This document shows, piece after piece, positions 18,851-27,431 of a DNA stretch of 64,000 bases. The DNA is from Mycolicibacter heraklionensis (GTDB taxonomy: Bacteria; Actinomycetota; Actinomycetes; Mycobacteriales; Mycobacteriaceae): contig NZ_CP080997.1 of assembly GCF_019645815.1 (NCBI RefSeq), forward strand, positions 4,716,880 to 4,780,879, given 5' to 3'. The position numbers and the translations under genes are program-made. The number at the start of each line of letters is the position of its first letter. The stretch's first letter is position 1. Below the pieces are notes generated by a model. That model made no database searches. It had not been told where the DNA came from and saw nothing but the letters and a program-made list of their open reading frames with translations.

Positions 18851-21253
18851 TCAGCCGTAGAAGCCCAACGCTGCGGCGATCTGGTTCGGAATATCGTTGA
18901 GCCACTCCGACGCCACGCCGAAGAAGTCGCCGTTGACGCTCAGCAAGCCCAGGTCGGACAGTCCCAGACCGTCAATCAGGCCATTGATGTCGAGGCTGCC
19001 CAATCCGAGGTCGTTGAGGAACGAGTTGATCGTGCCGTCGAGGCCGAGGTTGGAGACGATGGTGTCCAGGTCGTAGTTGTCCAGACCGATCCAGCCGAGC
19101 AAGGTGCCCAGCGTGGGGTCGCCGAGCACACTGGTCATCAGGTCGGTGATGAACTGGTCCAGGTGCACCTCGTCCAGGCCCAAACCGTTGAGGATGCTGT
19201 CGATCGAGACGCCGCCCAACAGACTGTTGATGAAGTCGTCGAGGGACTGGTTGTCCAGGCCCAGACCGCTGAGAATGCCGGCGATCGAGATGCTGCTCAG
19301 TCCGAGGCGGTCGATGAACATGTCGATGTCGATGTTGTTCAGGCCGAGGTTGTTGAAAATCGACTGGACGTAGATGTCGTTCAAACCGAGACTGTCGATC
19401 AGGCCGGACAGACTGACGCTGCCCATCCCCCAGTCTTCGAACAGCGAGAGCACCGTGGTGTCGGTCAATCCCAGTCCGGCGATAGCGTTCGTCATGAGCT
19501 CGGTCAGGGTCGGGTCGAAGCCCCAGGCGTCGAAGAACTGCTCCAGGGTGACATTGCCGGTCAGGTTGCCCAGGCCGTCGAACAACGACTCCAGCGTGTA
19601 GTTGCTGAGGCCCATGGCGTCGAGCCCTTGGAACACGGTGATGTCGTACATGTGCAGGTTCTGGAGAGTTTCGCCAACGGTGTTGGTCCCCATCACCGCC
19701 CCGAGAGTGGGGTTGCCGGCCTTCTCGAGGAGGCTGGCCTGATCGGGGGCGAGTACGCCCAGCGGTGTGTCACCCAGGTTGGCGTAAGCCGGGTCTGGGC
19801 TGGGAAGCGTGTACAGCAAGGACTGAACCGGGATGTCGGTCACCGGAGTGTCGGGGGGGAACCCCATGGTGTTTTCGCCGATCGGCATCGCCTCAAAGAT
19901 GTCGCCGAGCGTCGTGTTGCCGTAATCGCCGATGAAGTCACCCAAGGTGGCGCCGGGCGGGAACATGGAAAGCAGCACGTCCGTCAACGGGGTGCTGCCG
20001 GTGATGTCCGGTCCGAGGAAACCCGAGTTGAGCAGGTCGACCAGGGTCTGGTCGCCGTAGTCGCCCAACATTGCGGGGAGCGCCCCGAGGGTGATGCTGC
20101 CGAGGCCCAGCTGCGCGAAGACGTCGGTCAGTGGGGGGTCGCCCAGCGAATCGGTCAGCAATCCGCCGATGGTCCAGGAGGGGTCGATCAGGCTGGCCAG
20201 GGATTCGTTGCCGGAGGCGCCGAGCAGATCCTTGATCAGCCCACCGACGGTGGCGTCGTCGCCGCCGACCAAGCTCAGGACGAGCTCGGACAGGCTGGGG
20301 TTGCCGATGTCGGTCTCGTTGAGCAGTGCGATCAGCAGGCTGGCGACCGAGTCGCCGGGCTGGATTCCGCCAAGGCTCTCCAACAGCTCAGCGATGGTGG
20401 GGTTGCCGATGCCGGCCTCGTTGAAGACGCCGATCAGCAGGTCGGAGAGCGGTTGGGTGCCGATGCCCATGTCGTTGAGCAAGTCCACCGGCGTCAGGTG
20501 GCCGAAGCCGAGCCCGTCGAGCAGGTCGATGATCAGCGTTTCCAGCGGAACATCGCCGATACCGGCCTGCGACAGCAGCTCGGTGATGGTGGTGTCGCCC
20601 ATGCCGGACAAGTCGACCACGTCGCCGATGTTGAAGTTGGCGTCGATCGGCTGTCCCGGGGTCAGGATGCCGTTGAACAGCGGAAGGGTGATGCCGCTGA
20701 AGCTGACGCTCGAGGTTCCGTTGAGGAAGGCGTCGAGCAGGGTCGCCGGGGCGCCGAACAGCGCCTCAAACGACTTCAGCGGGTCGGTCAGGAGGTTGCC
20801 GAAGATGTCGTCCAGAACCTGCTGGAACGCGTTGCCCAGCGTCACCCACGGGCCGATGCCAGCGAGCAGCTGGTTGATCCACAGCGGTAGCTCAATGTCG
20901 ATTTGGGCCGGGAAGGGGAAGGCCTGCACGTCGATGCTGGGCATCGCGTTGGTGAAGATGTTGATGACATCCGGGATACCGGAGATCGCCTGCTGGGGGT
21001 TCTCGAAGATGTGCTGCAGCAGGCCCCACATGTCGACCGAGTTCTGGTTCAGCGCCTGCAGGTTCGCGGCCGTGTGCTGGAACAGGTCGGTGTAGGGCGA
21101 GAAGAAATCGGTCAGCGCGACGTCGAGCCGCTCGGTGGCCGCGATCTGATGTTGCAACTGCGGCAGATGCGAGGCCACGGGCGGAACCGCGACCAAGCCC
21201 ACCCCGGCAACAGCCAGGCCGGTGGTGACGTACGGACGAAGTGTTTGCTGCAT
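18851..21253 (-). CDS. SolB: secreted Leu/Gly short-repeat (helical solenoid-like) protein
   Basis: This 800-residue protein starts MQQTLRPYVT; the ATG at 21253 has GGGAGG 5 bases upstream and aligns with SolA, so the upstream GTG at 21322 is not favoured. Residues 1-30 look like an uncleaved anchor or signal peptide (LRPYVTTGLAVAGVGLVAV). The head, to about residue 220, is shared with SolA and includes LLDAFLNGTSS and PLFNGILTPGQ. The rest is repeats of the form G-D/N-x-T-L-x-x-L-L-x-x-L-G-L. Near the C-terminus they run as clean 14-mers (TDTTVLSLFEDWGM, GSVSLSGLIDSLGL, NDIYVQSIFNNLGL). It ends WLNDIPNQIAAALGFYG, like the SolA end. It lies between SolA and PGRS-2 in one direction. I recognise no known family; the helical reading is inferred. 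Confidence 0.85.
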   Translation of the reverse strand: MQQTLRPYVTTGLAVAGVGLVAVPPVASHLPQLQHQIAATERLDVALTDFFSPYTDLFQHTAANLQALNQNSVDMWGLLQHIFENPQQAISGIPDVINIFTNAMPSIDVQAFPFPAQIDIELPLWINQLLAGIGPWVTLGNAFQQVLDDIFGNLLTDPLKSFEALFGAPATLLDAFLNGTSSVSFSGITLPLFNGILTPGQPIDANFNIGDVVDLSGMGDTTITELLSQAGIGDVPLETLIIDLLDGLGFGHLTPVDLLNDMGIGTQPLSDLLIGVFNEAGIGNPTIAELLESLGGIQPGDSVASLLIALLNETDIGNPSLSELVLSLVGGDDATVGGLIKDLLGASGNESLASLIDPSWTIGGLLTDSLGDPPLTDVFAQLGLGSITLGALPAMLGDYGDQTLVDLLNSGFLGPDITGSTPLTDVLLSMFPPGATLGDFIGDYGNTTLGDIFEAMPIGENTMGFPPDTPVTDIPVQSLLYTLPSPDPAYANLGDTPLGVLAPDQASLLEKAGNPTLGAVMGTNTVGETLQNLHMYDITVFQGLDAMGLSNYTLESLFDGLGNLTGNVTLEQFFDAWGFDPTLTELMTNAIAGLGLTDTTVLSLFEDWGMGSVSLSGLIDSLGLNDIYVQSIFNNLGLNNIDIDMFIDRLGLSSISIAGILSGLGLDNQSLDDFINSLLGGVSIDSILNGLGLDEVHLDQFITDLMTSVLGDPTLGTLLGWIGLDNYDLDTIVSNLGLDGTINSFLNDLGLGSLDINGLIDGLGLSDLGLLSVNGDFFGVASEWLNDIPNQIAAALGFYG

Positions 21254-21314
21254 GACGCCCTCCCGGACGGAAGTTCCGAAGTTTCCCTGTCGCTTGGCCA
21301 CGTTTGCCTGCCGC

Positions 21315-23618
21315 TTAGCCACTGAGCACCGCCGTGATCTGGTCCCCTAGGCCGTCAAGCCAGTAGGACACGGAGCCCCAGAACTCGCCGATCTGCGCGT
21401 TGATCAGGGTCATATCCCCGAGGCCCAGGGAGGTCAGGAGCTCGTCGACGGTCTGGGTGCCGAAGTCGCCGAGCAGCGAACTGACCGTGGAGGTGCCGAA
21501 CAGCGAGTCGATCAGCTCGTTGAGGGTCTGGTCGCCCAGGCCGAGGGCGAGCATCTGGTCGGCGATGGTCGAGACGCCGAAGAACTGGTCGAACAGGTCA
21601 CTGAGCGACTGGCCGCCGAGGCCGAACGAGTTGAGCATGTCGTTGACGGTCCCCGGTCCCAGCGCCTGCCGGATGATGTCGTCGAGCTGCATGCTGCCCA
21701 GGCCACCGTCGTTCAGTGCGTTGGCGACGGTTTGGTCACCGAAGGCCTGGTTGAGCAGCTCACTCATGGTCTGGTCGCCCAGTCCCGACGCGCTGAGCAT
21801 GTCGATGATGGTCTGGTCAGAGGGCACCAGCTGGTTGATCAGGTCCGACAGGGTGGTGTTGCCCATGACGCCGAGCAGCGACGAGAGCGGCGCGTCGGGC
21901 ATGCCGGCGAGCACCAGGTCGGTCAGGGTCTGATCGGCCATGCCCGACTGTTCGAGCATCTGACCCAACGTCATCGAGAAGTTCGTGGAGATCATCTCGT
22001 TGAGGGTCATCTCGCCCGTGGCGCCGAGCATCGAAACGAGTGGAGCGTTCAACTGGTCGCCCAAGAAGGAGCCGATGGTCATACTCGCCAGGGAGTCGGT
22101 CAGTAGGGCGTCGCCACCCTTGTCCAGCGGGGTCATTCCGGTAGCGGCGAGCATGTCGTTGATCGTGAGATTGCCGGTGATGTAGGACAGATTGCCGAGA
22201 ATGGTGCCCACCGACAGGTTGGTGATGCCCAACAGGTCGGTGATGTTGCCGACGGTCACCGTTCCGAAGCCCGCGAAACCCATGACCTCGGCCACCGTGG
22301 TGTCGCCGTAGGGGCCGAGGATGCTGGCGGCCAACTGGCCTAGGTCAGCGTCGGCAATGCCAGCCGAACTGAGCAGGTCCATGATCGTCTGGTTGCCCAG
22401 GCCTAGCCCGCCGAGCAGCGAAGTGATGAACTCGTGGGTGCTCTGGGTACCGAGACCCGTCGCGTCAAGGATGTCCGCCGCGGTTTGACCGCCGAGACCC
22501 AGCGCGTCCACCGCTGTTTGCAGCAGGCCATTGAGCGTCAGGTCGCCGGCGCCGATGTCACCGAGGAGCTCGTTGACCGTCGGATCTCCGATACCCAGTG
22601 CGTTGAGCACGTCCATGCCCAGGTCGGCCAGCTTGAGGTCGGCCAAACCGACGTCGCCAGCGATGTCGATGACCGTCGGGTTGTCGAAGCCCAGCGCATG
22701 GGTGAAGTCGATGGCGATGTCGGCGACCGGAACGTTGCCGATACCCAGCTGGTCCATGAGTTCGGCGATGGTGGGGTTGCCGATGCCCACCGCGTCGAAG
22801 ACGGTGGTCAGCACGTTGGCGACCTCAAGGCTGCCCAGGCCGAGGGCGTTGACGACGTCGACGGGGGTGTCGTCTCCGAGCCCGACGCTGTCCAGCAGGC
22901 CCGTCAACATCCCCGCCACCTGCAGCGTGCCGATCCCGGTCTGGTCGAGCAGGCTGGCGATGGTCTGGTCGCCGATGTTGAGGTTGTCGGCCCACTCGGT
23001 GGCGGTCTGGTCGATGATCAGGTTCTGACCGGGGACCAGCAGGCCGTTGAAAGCCGGGATGCTGAGACCCGCCACATCGATGGTGCTGGTGCCGTTCAGC
23101 CACGCGTCGAGCAGACGCGGGAAGGCGGTGAAGATCGCCGCGAACGGGTCCAGCGGGTCACTGGGGTTGAAGATCTGGTTCAGAATGTCCTGCATTGCGT
23201 CATTGACGGTGACCAGCGGGCCGATGATCCCCATACCGATGGTCAGGATCGGCGAGAGCAGGACCATCAACGGGTCGGATCCGCTGATCGACGGCATGAT
23301 CGACGTCAGGAAGTCGAAGACCTCCGGGAGCCGCGACAGCGAGCTCGGGTCCGTGAAGATCTGCTCGAGCAGATTGGCCCACCCGTTGTCCTGCCCCATC
23401 GCCACCAGGTTGGTGGCGGTGTTGGTGAACAGGTCCTGCCACGGTCCGAAGAAGTCGGCCGTGAGCTTCACCGGGAGTTGTTGAACCTGGTGAAGAGCCT
23501 GCCGAGGCTCGATTTGGGGCCGCAGCACTGCCGCGGGAACCGCCCCGTTGACTGCGATCAACGCGGCACCCGCGATCGCGACACCGGGGGTGACGTACGG
23601 GCGAAGCGCGAGCTGCAT
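21315..23618 (-). CDS. SolA: secreted Leu/Gly short-repeat (helical solenoid-like) protein
   Basis: This is a 767-residue paralog of SolB. Two adjacent ATGs exist; the second (23618) is preferred because it aligns with SolB and lies 6 bases from GGAG. The N-terminus LRPYVTPGVAIAGAALIAV is hydrophobic. The head domain (to about residue 210) includes FFGPWQDLF, LLDAWLNGTST and PAFNGLLVPGQ. From about residue 213, units of 14 and 18 residues alternate: GDDTPVDVVNALGL, GSLEVANVLTTVFDAVGI, GNPTIAELMDQLGI, GNVPVADIAIDFTHALGF, and so on. Each reads as a capped short helix (G-D/N-x-T start, LG stop). Its stop is 61 bp before the SolB start, consistent with one transcript. It is probably an extracellular or wall-anchored scaffold; no enzyme motif is visible. 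Confidence 0.85.
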   Translation of the reverse strand: MQLALRPYVTPGVAIAGAALIAVNGAVPAAVLRPQIEPRQALHQVQQLPVKLTADFFGPWQDLFTNTATNLVAMGQDNGWANLLEQIFTDPSSLSRLPEVFDFLTSIMPSISGSDPLMVLLSPILTIGMGIIGPLVTVNDAMQDILNQIFNPSDPLDPFAAIFTAFPRLLDAWLNGTSTIDVAGLSIPAFNGLLVPGQNLIIDQTATEWADNLNIGDQTIASLLDQTGIGTLQVAGMLTGLLDSVGLGDDTPVDVVNALGLGSLEVANVLTTVFDAVGIGNPTIAELMDQLGIGNVPVADIAIDFTHALGFDNPTVIDIAGDVGLADLKLADLGMDVLNALGIGDPTVNELLGDIGAGDLTLNGLLQTAVDALGLGGQTAADILDATGLGTQSTHEFITSLLGGLGLGNQTIMDLLSSAGIADADLGQLAASILGPYGDTTVAEVMGFAGFGTVTVGNITDLLGITNLSVGTILGNLSYITGNLTINDMLAATGMTPLDKGGDALLTDSLASMTIGSFLGDQLNAPLVSMLGATGEMTLNEMISTNFSMTLGQMLEQSGMADQTLTDLVLAGMPDAPLSSLLGVMGNTTLSDLINQLVPSDQTIIDMLSASGLGDQTMSELLNQAFGDQTVANALNDGGLGSMQLDDIIRQALGPGTVNDMLNSFGLGGQSLSDLFDQFFGVSTIADQMLALGLGDQTLNELIDSLFGTSTVSSLLGDFGTQTVDELLTSLGLGDMTLINAQIGEFWGSVSYWLDGLGDQITAVLSG

Positions 23619-24048
23619 CATGCTCTCCTACGGACACTGACTACGGACGTTGCTTAAACTTACATGAGTTTTCCGCTTTGTCGAACCGTAATTTTTATAA
23701 GGAAAACAGTCGTAAAAACCCTGGTTAATTGCACGTGAGGCGATAGATGTCCATCGGAAGGGAAGGGCGTATCCCCATGTCACCGCGGTGTGCACCCTGA
23801 TTCCAAGCAGGATTCTTGGGTTTTGTTAATGAATATTCTGCGGGGTGTGGCGGCGCTAAGGTAGGGGTGTTCTGGCGGGGGAGGCGCCGCCGACAGAGCC
23901 CGAGCATCTACCGGGAGCTCGACACACGGGCGGGATTCCGGCCTCACCGCCCGAACAAGCAGCCAGCGGCGGGAAGCCGAACCTGGGCCTGCTGGGCAGC
24001 GCTCTCAAGTCGGCCAGGCAACAGCGGCGGTCCCGGCGGGGCTAAAAC
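23619..24048 (-). promoter_or_regulatory. SolA-SolB-PGRS-2 promoter region
   Basis: This 430-bp stretch has no convincing gene. On the minus strand a SigA-like promoter can be read: -35 TTCGAC (23680-23685), 17 bp, -10 TAAGTT (23657-23662), predicting a start near 23650 and a 5' leader of about 30 bases. The surrounding 23650-23735 is AT-rich for this genome. The left part, to 24048, holds only the tail hairpin of the acyl-AMP ligase gene. Confidence 0.5.
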
Positions 24049-24060
24049 TCAGGCCCCGCC
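24035..24060 (-). terminator. Possible terminator hairpin of the acyl-AMP ligase
   Basis: GGCGGGGC (24035-24042) pairs with GCCCCGCC (24053-24060) around a 10-base loop that contains the TGA stop (24049-24051). There is no U-tract. The layout, with the stop in the loop, repeats what is seen at the end of PGRS-2. Confidence 0.4.
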
Positions 24061-25929
24061 GGGCCCGTCCTGCGGTCTCTGGTCGTGCGCCACAGCCGAC
24101 GCGACCATCCGCCCCAGACCGGCCAACAGCGCACCCTTGAATCCCGGGGCCGCTTTCTCCGGCCGCGGCTGCGCCCAATGGGCCAACGCCGACAGTTCAC
24201 CGGCCACGTACTGGTCGCGGCACGCACTGCGCTGGATCTTGCCGCTGGTGGTGGTGGGGATCCGCATCGGCTTGAGCAGCATGACGGCTTGCGCGTCGAT
24301 GCCGTGGTGGGCGCGGATCGCCGCCCGAATCGATTCGATCAGCCCATTCAGATCGACCCCGACCGCCTCGTGGTGGTGCACCTCCTGCACCACCACCATG
24401 TATTCGGGGGCGTAACGCTCGGTGGGCAACAGGAACACCGCGCCGCGGCTGGGCATCAGCGCCGGATGGCAGGCCTGCACGGTCAGCTCGATGTCGTTGG
24501 GGTAGTGGCTGTAGCCGCCGATCGTCATCAAGTCCTTGCACCGGCCGGTGACGTACAGTTCGCCGTCCCGGAAGAAGCCCAAGTCGCCGCTGCGCAGATA
24601 CGGCCCCTCGTCGGTGTCGGCCAGGTGGGCGTTGAAGGCGTGCTCGGTCTCCTCCGGGCGATTCCAGTAACCCACGCCGACGCTGGGTCCCGACACCCAG
24701 ATCTCGCCCACTTCCTCGGGACCGCGGCGCAACCGGGTCTCGGGGTCGACGATCAGGACTTCCTGGGTCTCCGCCTTGGCGCCGCAGGCGACCAGGGGCA
24801 CCGCCCCGGCCGCGTCGGCCTGTACCTCGACGACCCGGTCCTCACCGAGCGCACTCCGGTCGTAGTGGGTGACCACCGGCACCGGTGAGTTGGACATGCC
24901 GGTCACGCCCAGCGTGGCCTCGGCCAGCCCGTAGGCGGGAATGAAGGCCTCGGGCCGGAAGCCGGCCGGCGCGAATGCCTCGGTGAAGGATCGCAGGGTC
25001 TCGGAGCTGATCGGCCCGGCGCCGACCACGGCGATCGACAGGCTCGACAGGTCGAGGGCGGCGCGCTGTTCTGCCGTACTGCGCTTGACGCAGGCCTCAT
25101 AGGCGAAGTTGGGTCCAGCGGTGATCGTCGCCTGGTAGCGCGATATCGCCTGCATCCAGCGAATCGGGCGCATCAAAAAGGCGCTCGGCGACATCAGCAC
25201 GGTGGTGCGACCGCCGTAGATGGTGCCGACGATGCCCCCGACGAATCCCATGTCGTGATACTGCGGCAGCCAGGACACCCCGCTGATCGGGCTGTTCATG
25301 ACTGGTGCGTCGTCGGCTGGGTTAAGGGCCCAACGCATGATCTCGAGGTTGCTCAGGTAGTTCCGGTGGGTCAGCACGCAACCCTTCGGCACCCCGGTGG
25401 AGCCCGACGTGTACTGGATCATCGCGAGACTGTCGGCGCTGACATCCTGCAGTTCCCAGCCCGACCCGTCGTCCTCGACTTCGTCCATGGCCAGCCAGGT
25501 CAGCTTCGGCCCGGAACTCAGGCCGTCCACGGCGGCCTTCATCTTGGCCTGGGTCTTGGCGGTCGCCAGCGCGAAACGCGCGTCCGCTTCGGGGACGACG
25601 GTCTCGATCCGGCGGATCGGCCAGTGCTCGTCGACCGGGACCGCGACGGCGCCGGCGTAGAAACAGCCGAACAGTCCGGCGACGCTGTCCACCCCGGGGC
25701 GGCACAGCACCAGTACCCGCTCACCGGCTGCACCCTGGCGCTGCAGGTCCGCCGCAATGGAACGGGCACGACTGTCCAGTTGGCGGTAGGTGATCCGGGC
25801 CTCTTCGGCATCGCCTTCCGGGCAGAAGATGAACGCCGGTGTGTCCTGAAAACGTGCAGCCTGCTGCTGCATCAGGTCCACCAGGGAGTCCAGCTCCAAG
25901 GGGGCTAGGGATGTCGTCGGTTCTGCCAT
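24049..25929 (-). CDS. Fatty acyl-AMP ligase (FadD/FAAL type)
   Basis: This 626-residue member of the adenylate-forming superfamily activates fatty acids as acyl-adenylates, which FAALs usually hand to an acyl carrier domain rather than to CoA. Motifs seen in order: YTSGSTGVPKG (ATP loop), SWLPQYHDMGFVGG, ITAGPNFAYEACVKR (a FAAL-typical NFAYE segment), AYGLAEATLGV, GEIWVSGPSVGVGYW, YLRSGDLGFF with the ribose-binding Asp, GRCKDLMTIGGYSHYPNDIE, and PTTTSGKIQR with the catalytic Lys near residue 564. The ATG at 25929 follows GAAGG and gives the usual family length; an upstream extension is read-through into repeat DNA. No polyketide synthase or carrier protein is adjacent, so the partner is unknown. 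It could supply lipid to a wall component. Confidence 0.88.
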   Translation of the reverse strand: MAEPTTSLAPLELDSLVDLMQQQAARFQDTPAFIFCPEGDAEEARITYRQLDSRARSIAADLQRQGAAGERVLVLCRPGVDSVAGLFGCFYAGAVAVPVDEHWPIRRIETVVPEADARFALATAKTQAKMKAAVDGLSSGPKLTWLAMDEVEDDGSGWELQDVSADSLAMIQYTSGSTGVPKGCVLTHRNYLSNLEIMRWALNPADDAPVMNSPISGVSWLPQYHDMGFVGGIVGTIYGGRTTVLMSPSAFLMRPIRWMQAISRYQATITAGPNFAYEACVKRSTAEQRAALDLSSLSIAVVGAGPISSETLRSFTEAFAPAGFRPEAFIPAYGLAEATLGVTGMSNSPVPVVTHYDRSALGEDRVVEVQADAAGAVPLVACGAKAETQEVLIVDPETRLRRGPEEVGEIWVSGPSVGVGYWNRPEETEHAFNAHLADTDEGPYLRSGDLGFFRDGELYVTGRCKDLMTIGGYSHYPNDIELTVQACHPALMPSRGAVFLLPTERYAPEYMVVVQEVHHHEAVGVDLNGLIESIRAAIRAHHGIDAQAVMLLKPMRIPTTTSGKIQRSACRDQYVAGELSALAHWAQPRPEKAAPGFKGALLAGLGRMVASAVAHDQRPQDGPGGA

Positions 25930-25975
25930 CTTCTGATCAACCTTCAGGGGTGCTTCGAGTAACGGCCCACAGCGT

Positions 25976-26125
25976 AGCGGGATCGCAAGCACGGCGGAGC
26001 CGGGCGAAGCGGATCCCGCCATAAACCGAGCGGGATCGCAAGCGCGGTGGAGCCGGGCGAAGCGGATCCCGCCATAAACCGGTCGGGATCGCAAGCGCGG
26101 TGGAGCCGGGCGAAGCGGATCCCGG
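25976..26125. repeat. 53-bp tandem repeat, about 2.8 copies
   Basis: Units begin at 25976, 26029 and 26082 with an exact 53-bp period; copies 2 and 3 are nearly identical and the third is cut short just before the stop of the next gene. Each unit carries GGGATC near its start and GATCCC near its end, so single-stranded copies can fold. The size and intergenic position recall mycobacterial MIRU/VNTR minisatellites. It fills most of the 199 bp between two same-strand genes and may carry the terminator of one or affect expression of the other. Confidence 0.8.
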
Positions 26126-26128
26126 GGT

Positions 26129-27325
26129 CTAACCCAGCGACGCCAGCGCCCGAACCAGCTGGTCGACCTCGGCCATCGTCGAGTAGTGGCCCAACCCGAT
26201 GGTGACCGCTCCCCCGATGTCATTGACCCCGATCGCGTCCAGCACCCGGGATCCGGCGTTGGCGATCGCCAGCACACCGTTGTCGGCCAACCGCTGCACC
26301 ACCCGCTCAGCGGGCACGTTGCGCACCGCGAAGCTGAGCACCGGGATGCGCGCCTCGGGCTGGCCGATCAGCATCACCAACGGCAGCGACCGCAGCGAGC
26401 TCAGCAGGTATTCGAACAGCCGGTTCAGATACTGAGCGGCCGACTGCATCGAGATCGCCAGGCGCTCGCGCCGACTGCCCCGGGCCGACTCGTCCAACGA
26501 AGCCAGATACTCGACACTGGCCACCAGTCCGGCCAGCAGCCCGAACTGGTGCAGGCCGACTTCCAAGCGGGCCGGACCCGCGGCGTGCGGATTCAGCGAC
26601 ACCGACCCGAACGTGTCGATCAGCGCCGGGTCACGAAAGACCAGCGCGCCCACCGGCGGCCCGCCCCACGAGGCCGCGTTGACGGCCACCACGTCCGCCT
26701 CGACCTCGTTGATGTCGAGCAGTTGATACGGCGCCGCGGCCGAGTGGTCGACGACGGCCACCCCGCCCACATCGTGGACCAGCTTGGTGACCGGCCGAAG
26801 ATCGGTGACGGTACCCAGCACACCCGACGCCGAGGCGAGTGCCACCAGCCGGGTGGACGGAGTGATCAGGTTCTCCCACTGCCAGCTCGGCAGCTCCCCG
26901 GTCTCGATGTCGACCTCGGCCCATTTGAGCTTGGCGCCATAGCGGTTGGCGGCCCGCACCCAAGGGGCGATGTTGGCCTCGTCGTCGAGGCGGGTGACCA
27001 CGGTCTCGTAGCCCAGACTCACCCGCGACGAGGCGGCATCGGCCAGGGCACTCAGCAGCACCGCACGGTCAGGGCCCAGTACCACCGCGGAGGGATCGGC
27101 GCCCATCAGATCGGCCACCGCCTGGCGCGCCGCGACCAGCACCGCGGCACTGCGCCGGGCCGCCGGGTGCGGACCGGCCGCCTTGGCCAGCGACCCCCGG
27201 AACGCGGTCGACACGGTGGTGGCCACCGAGTCTGGAATCAACATGCCGGACGGCGAATCGAAATGAACCCATCCGTCACCGAGCGTCGGGTGCAATCCAC
27301 GCACTCGAGCGACGTCATAGGCCAT
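26129..27325 (-). CDS. Rv3778c-like class V aminotransferase-fold protein
   Basis: At 398 residues this equals Rv3778c in length, and it starts MAYDVARVRGLHPTLGDGWV in the same way. AAGGTGG lies 5 bases before the ATG. The fold is that of PLP-dependent class V aminotransferases/cysteine desulfurases: the cofactor-ring Asp is in VVDHSAAAPY (Asp193), and the later GGPPVGALVF matches the GPxGxG segment that normally follows the PLP lysine. At the lysine position the sequence reads NAASWGG, with Ser/Ala and no Lys. It may therefore bind but not use PLP conventionally, or may have lost catalysis. It is divergently transcribed from the galactan genes across 106 bp, as in M. tuberculosis. Its substrate is not known to me. 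Confidence 0.88.
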   Translation of the reverse strand: MAYDVARVRGLHPTLGDGWVHFDSPSGMLIPDSVATTVSTAFRGSLAKAAGPHPAARRSAAVLVAARQAVADLMGADPSAVVLGPDRAVLLSALADAASSRVSLGYETVVTRLDDEANIAPWVRAANRYGAKLKWAEVDIETGELPSWQWENLITPSTRLVALASASGVLGTVTDLRPVTKLVHDVGGVAVVDHSAAAPYQLLDINEVEADVVAVNAASWGGPPVGALVFRDPALIDTFGSVSLNPHAAGPARLEVGLHQFGLLAGLVASVEYLASLDESARGSRRERLAISMQSAAQYLNRLFEYLLSSLRSLPLVMLIGQPEARIPVLSFAVRNVPAERVVQRLADNGVLAIANAGSRVLDAIGVNDIGGAVTIGLGHYSTMAEVDQLVRALASLG

Positions 27326-27431
27326 GCGAGCCACCTTAGAACTTCTCAAGATCGATCGGTGAACGTCTCGGATAACGAGATAGCTCCCCCGCAATACGGA
27401 GCTGGGCCACCTTGGCAGACATACTAGTGCA
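27326..27431. promoter_or_regulatory. Divergent promoter region
   Basis: This 106-bp spacer must carry promoters for the Rv3778c-like gene (minus) and the galactan operon (plus). On the plus strand a -10-like CATACT (27420-27425) ends 6 bases before the GTG at 27432, which would fit a leaderless transcript; no good -35 is seen. Confidence 0.35.

Noticed and set aside
21254..21322. GTG at 21322 as the start of SolB, overlapping the SolA stop
   Set aside because: The ATG at 21253 has a better ribosome site and aligns exactly with the SolA N-terminus.
23816..24415. A 199-codon plus-strand frame in the gap before the acyl-AMP ligase
   Set aside because: Most of it is antisense to the ligase C-terminus; it has no ribosome site and no recognisable product.
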